Of a stretch of DNA of 27,078 bases, positions 26,401 through 27,078 are shown piece after piece. Origin of the DNA: an uncultured Clostridia bacterium (GTDB lineage: Bacteria > Bacillota > Clostridia > Christensenellales > Aristaeellaceae); the NCBI GenBank assembly GCA_934667105.1, contig CAKULG010000028.1, positions 1 to 27,078 of the forward strand, given 5' to 3'. Each line of letters begins with the position of its first letter. Position 1 is the stretch's first letter. The position numbers and the translations under genes were made by a program. The notes beneath the pieces are model-generated. The model was not told the origin of the DNA. It was given only the letters and a program-made list of their open reading frames with translations, and did not search any database.

Positions 26401-27078
26401 GGTGTAATCCGCAAGCAGCCCCTCGGGAGCGGCCGTGATAACGGTTTCCCCGGGCTGGCAGAGGACGGTTTGCTCCTGGGCCACGGCCTCGCCCTGCTGA
26501 TTCACATATTTCACCGGCACGTTCACCGCCACCGCGATCCGGCGGTAATGGAACGTCACCCGGTCGGCGCTCAGGCCGTTTTCATCCAGCGTGACTCGCT
26601 TGGTTGCTTCGTCCGCCAACTCATAGCCCTGGGGCAGATCGGCGGGGGCGGGCGCAACGTCGTTTTCCCCCGGCTGACAGACAAATTCGGTGGGCAGCGC
26701 GATGGCCTTTTCGCTCTCGTCGCAATAGTACACCGTAATCTTCTGGGGCTGGATGGTCTGCTGATAATAGAAAACGACTTCCGATTTATCCGCATGGCCT
26801 TCCGCGTCCACGGTCACGGCCTGGGTGGGATCCCCCATGAGGACGTAGCCCGTCAGCAGGCCCTGGGGCGCGGGGGTCACGATGGTGGTCGTTCCCGGCT
26901 GGCACACGGCCTCGCCCTCCTGGGCCACGGGCAGGTTATCCTCCTGGGAGAGATACCGCACGGGAATCGTCACGGGATTGACTGCCGGAGCCTCATAGCG
27001 GTACTGGAACACGACGGGGTTCTTATCCGCCCCTGCGGCGGTGATTTCCACATACTGCGGATTCTCGCCCGCCAGCAC
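23452..27078 (-). CDS. Giant multidomain cell-surface protein, 5' end outside the window
   Basis: At least 1208 residues; the frame stays open to the window edge, so start and signal peptide are missing. Numbering is from the edge. Residues 1-405: one partial and five complete repeats of about 70 residues, each of the form VxVxYxxxxG...CQPG...AAPxxLxxGYxL...VTLDxxG...AxVxFxYR, resembling MucBP-type adhesive repeats. About 430-920: five SH3-like domains (for example VNFRKEP...WYLVRVNGTDGYL), each closed by a short helix (LSDAEVAAIFG), with Pro/Thr-rich linkers. About 1010-1030: a membrane helix (WPWVLLALAAIGGGGAYYAY). After it comes a basic, Gln/Arg-rich cytoplasmic tail with five 14-residue repeats, ATQAYxPQQT..R. 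There is no LPXTG motif, so it is membrane-anchored. Role inferred: wall-spanning surface or adhesion protein with a signalling or docking tail. The CHAP hydrolase follows downstream. Confidence 0.85.
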   Translation of the reverse strand: MLAGENPQYVEITAAGADKNPVVFQYRYEAPAVNPVTIPVRYLSQEDNLPVAQEGEAVCQPGTTTIVTPAPQGLLTGYVLMGDPTQAVTVDAEGHADKSEVVFYYQQTIQPQKITVYYCDESEKAIALPTEFVCQPGENDVAPAPADLPQGYELADEATKRVTLDENGLSADRVTFHYRRIAVAVNVPVKYVNQQGEAVAQEQTVLCQPGETVITAAPEGLLADYTLDSAASVTILVDENGAAPAEAVFTYRYTPDVPAPKIALVNVKYVSSQGSVFYNYTETCVENAENAIAVDWEKVPADYELASGAEKINVQVDANGVATPAEVIFQFRQELTAKVTVYYLTPEGQTVATAQEVDCYAGNNSIAAAPQDLLPGYALQGEGVQNVTLAQDGSLTPAAVIFYYVSTATPTPAPDPPAPGSPTPFPYPYTPMDAYAYPRGDSINFRSAPSTDSNTLRKVGQKDLAHIFGQVTNDKKETWYAVQIGDETGFLKDSVVRLLSDAEVAAIFGYTPAPTQAPTPSPSPVPDGVAIDRWAFTNAKVNFRKEPVAKAATLIRELAKNTQAWVYSAVTVENEQWYLVRVNGTDGYLMAKFVDLCSQSESDQIQGQLSSPVPTQTPPQTAAPTETPTPQPPTEAPTLTPTATPAAYRGYALTQWQVALRTGVTDDTILEWLPANSLVYVSSQTYVNQVWSAVQSVNSGNYGFVIHEALRPVSNEEARLYMPPQSATATPVPQQVLGYAMTVGDGVPMRTFPDTNAEILRLLPYGTVANVQGQTFAGTTWHLVQYEGMWGYIREDQMRMLSEEETIAYLQSQENRLITPTPAPTPEPISQNSLSSYGHVQSNSGKVNLRAEPSRKARQLRLLDNYAFALVLGSVQNEEGLWYHVSQAGTEGYISGDYFKVLSLGELTTFLQSSEYLKANSGSGASSDNNSSQIQPVEDYNQTVWKNPALSASYEPFNPYATPTPDPERLPTATPTATASPTPTPAIAPVDPAGGLATPAPDTKSGGSAWPWVLLALAAIGGGGAYYAYTLHRQNERRRQAVRAQQARQAYNAGQPQTRAAQNNPQQAARPVYPPRQTPNAPVSGAAAPNRPAQTTNPYRPVSQREAQRYGGPRQATQAYNPQQTAERQATQAYQPQQTSDRNATQAYQPQQTAERQATQAYQPQQTSDRNATQAYRPQQAAQSAPGGAYQRQRRADRHRDQEPGGEA
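23524..23733 (-). repeat. Five tandem 42-bp repeats coding for ATQAY units
   Basis: Five in-frame units of exactly 42 bp begin at 23733, 23691, 23649, 23607 and 23565. They encode ATQAYNPQQTAERQ and close variants. Units alternate between TAERQ and TSDRN endings, so the pattern also repeats at 84 bp. The fifth unit is divergent at its end. This suggests recent unit or double-unit duplication, and copy number may vary between strains. Confidence 0.9.

Overview
The window looks like a GC-rich member of the Bacillota (class Clostridia, probably a gut or rumen lineage). This rests on the alanine T-box leader, strong AGGAGG-type ribosome binding sites, DegV and DUF1836 genes, a CodY-like box in front of an opp operon, and consensus sigma-A promoters. 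No rRNA, tRNA, CRISPR array, prophage or transposase gene was seen. Taxonomy is inference from gene content only.

Layout, left to right. (1) 107-2409 (+): promoter, T-box leader and alaS, which encodes a short alanyl-tRNA synthetase without the C-Ala domain. (2) 2506-8267 (-): a complete oligopeptide ABC transporter, oppA-oppB-oppC-oppD-oppF, which converges on alaS across a bidirectional terminator. A candidate CodY operator lies in its promoter. (3) 8667-10298: divergent DUF1836 regulator (-) and degV (+). (4) 10299-11187: a gene-free stretch of 0.9 kb filled with structured repeats, then the promoter and leader of the next operon. (5) 11188-15987 (+): a Rho-like protein with destroyed Walker motifs, a zinc-ribbon membrane protein, a TPM-domain membrane protein and a DUF368/PopT undecaprenyl-phosphate transporter. 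(6) 16244-16936 (-): a secreted L,D-transpeptidase, divergent from (7) 17080-19614 (+), a CopA-type copper ATPase. (8) 19922-23303 (-): a double-GNAT acetyltransferase, a GMP-synthase-like protein with a degenerate amidotransferase half, and a secreted CHAP/peptidoglycan-binding protein. (9) 23452-27078 (-): a giant surface protein, cut by the window edge, with beta-repeats, five SH3-like domains, one membrane helix and a cytoplasmic tail of five 14-residue repeats.

Two themes stand out. First, three proteins are altered versions of core housekeeping enzymes: AlaRS has lost domains, the Rho-like protein has lost its ATP-binding residues, and the GMP-synthase-like protein has lost its glutaminase catalytic residues and the lid of its synthetase domain. 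Second, a dispersed family of structured intergenic repeats sits at gene 3' ends at three loci (10299-10804, 16043-16241, 19611-19897). Its 17-19 bp hairpin has a near-invariant loop and a stem that varies with base-pair compensation. Much of the rest concerns the cell envelope: peptide import, PopT, L,D-transpeptidase, CHAP enzyme and surface protein.
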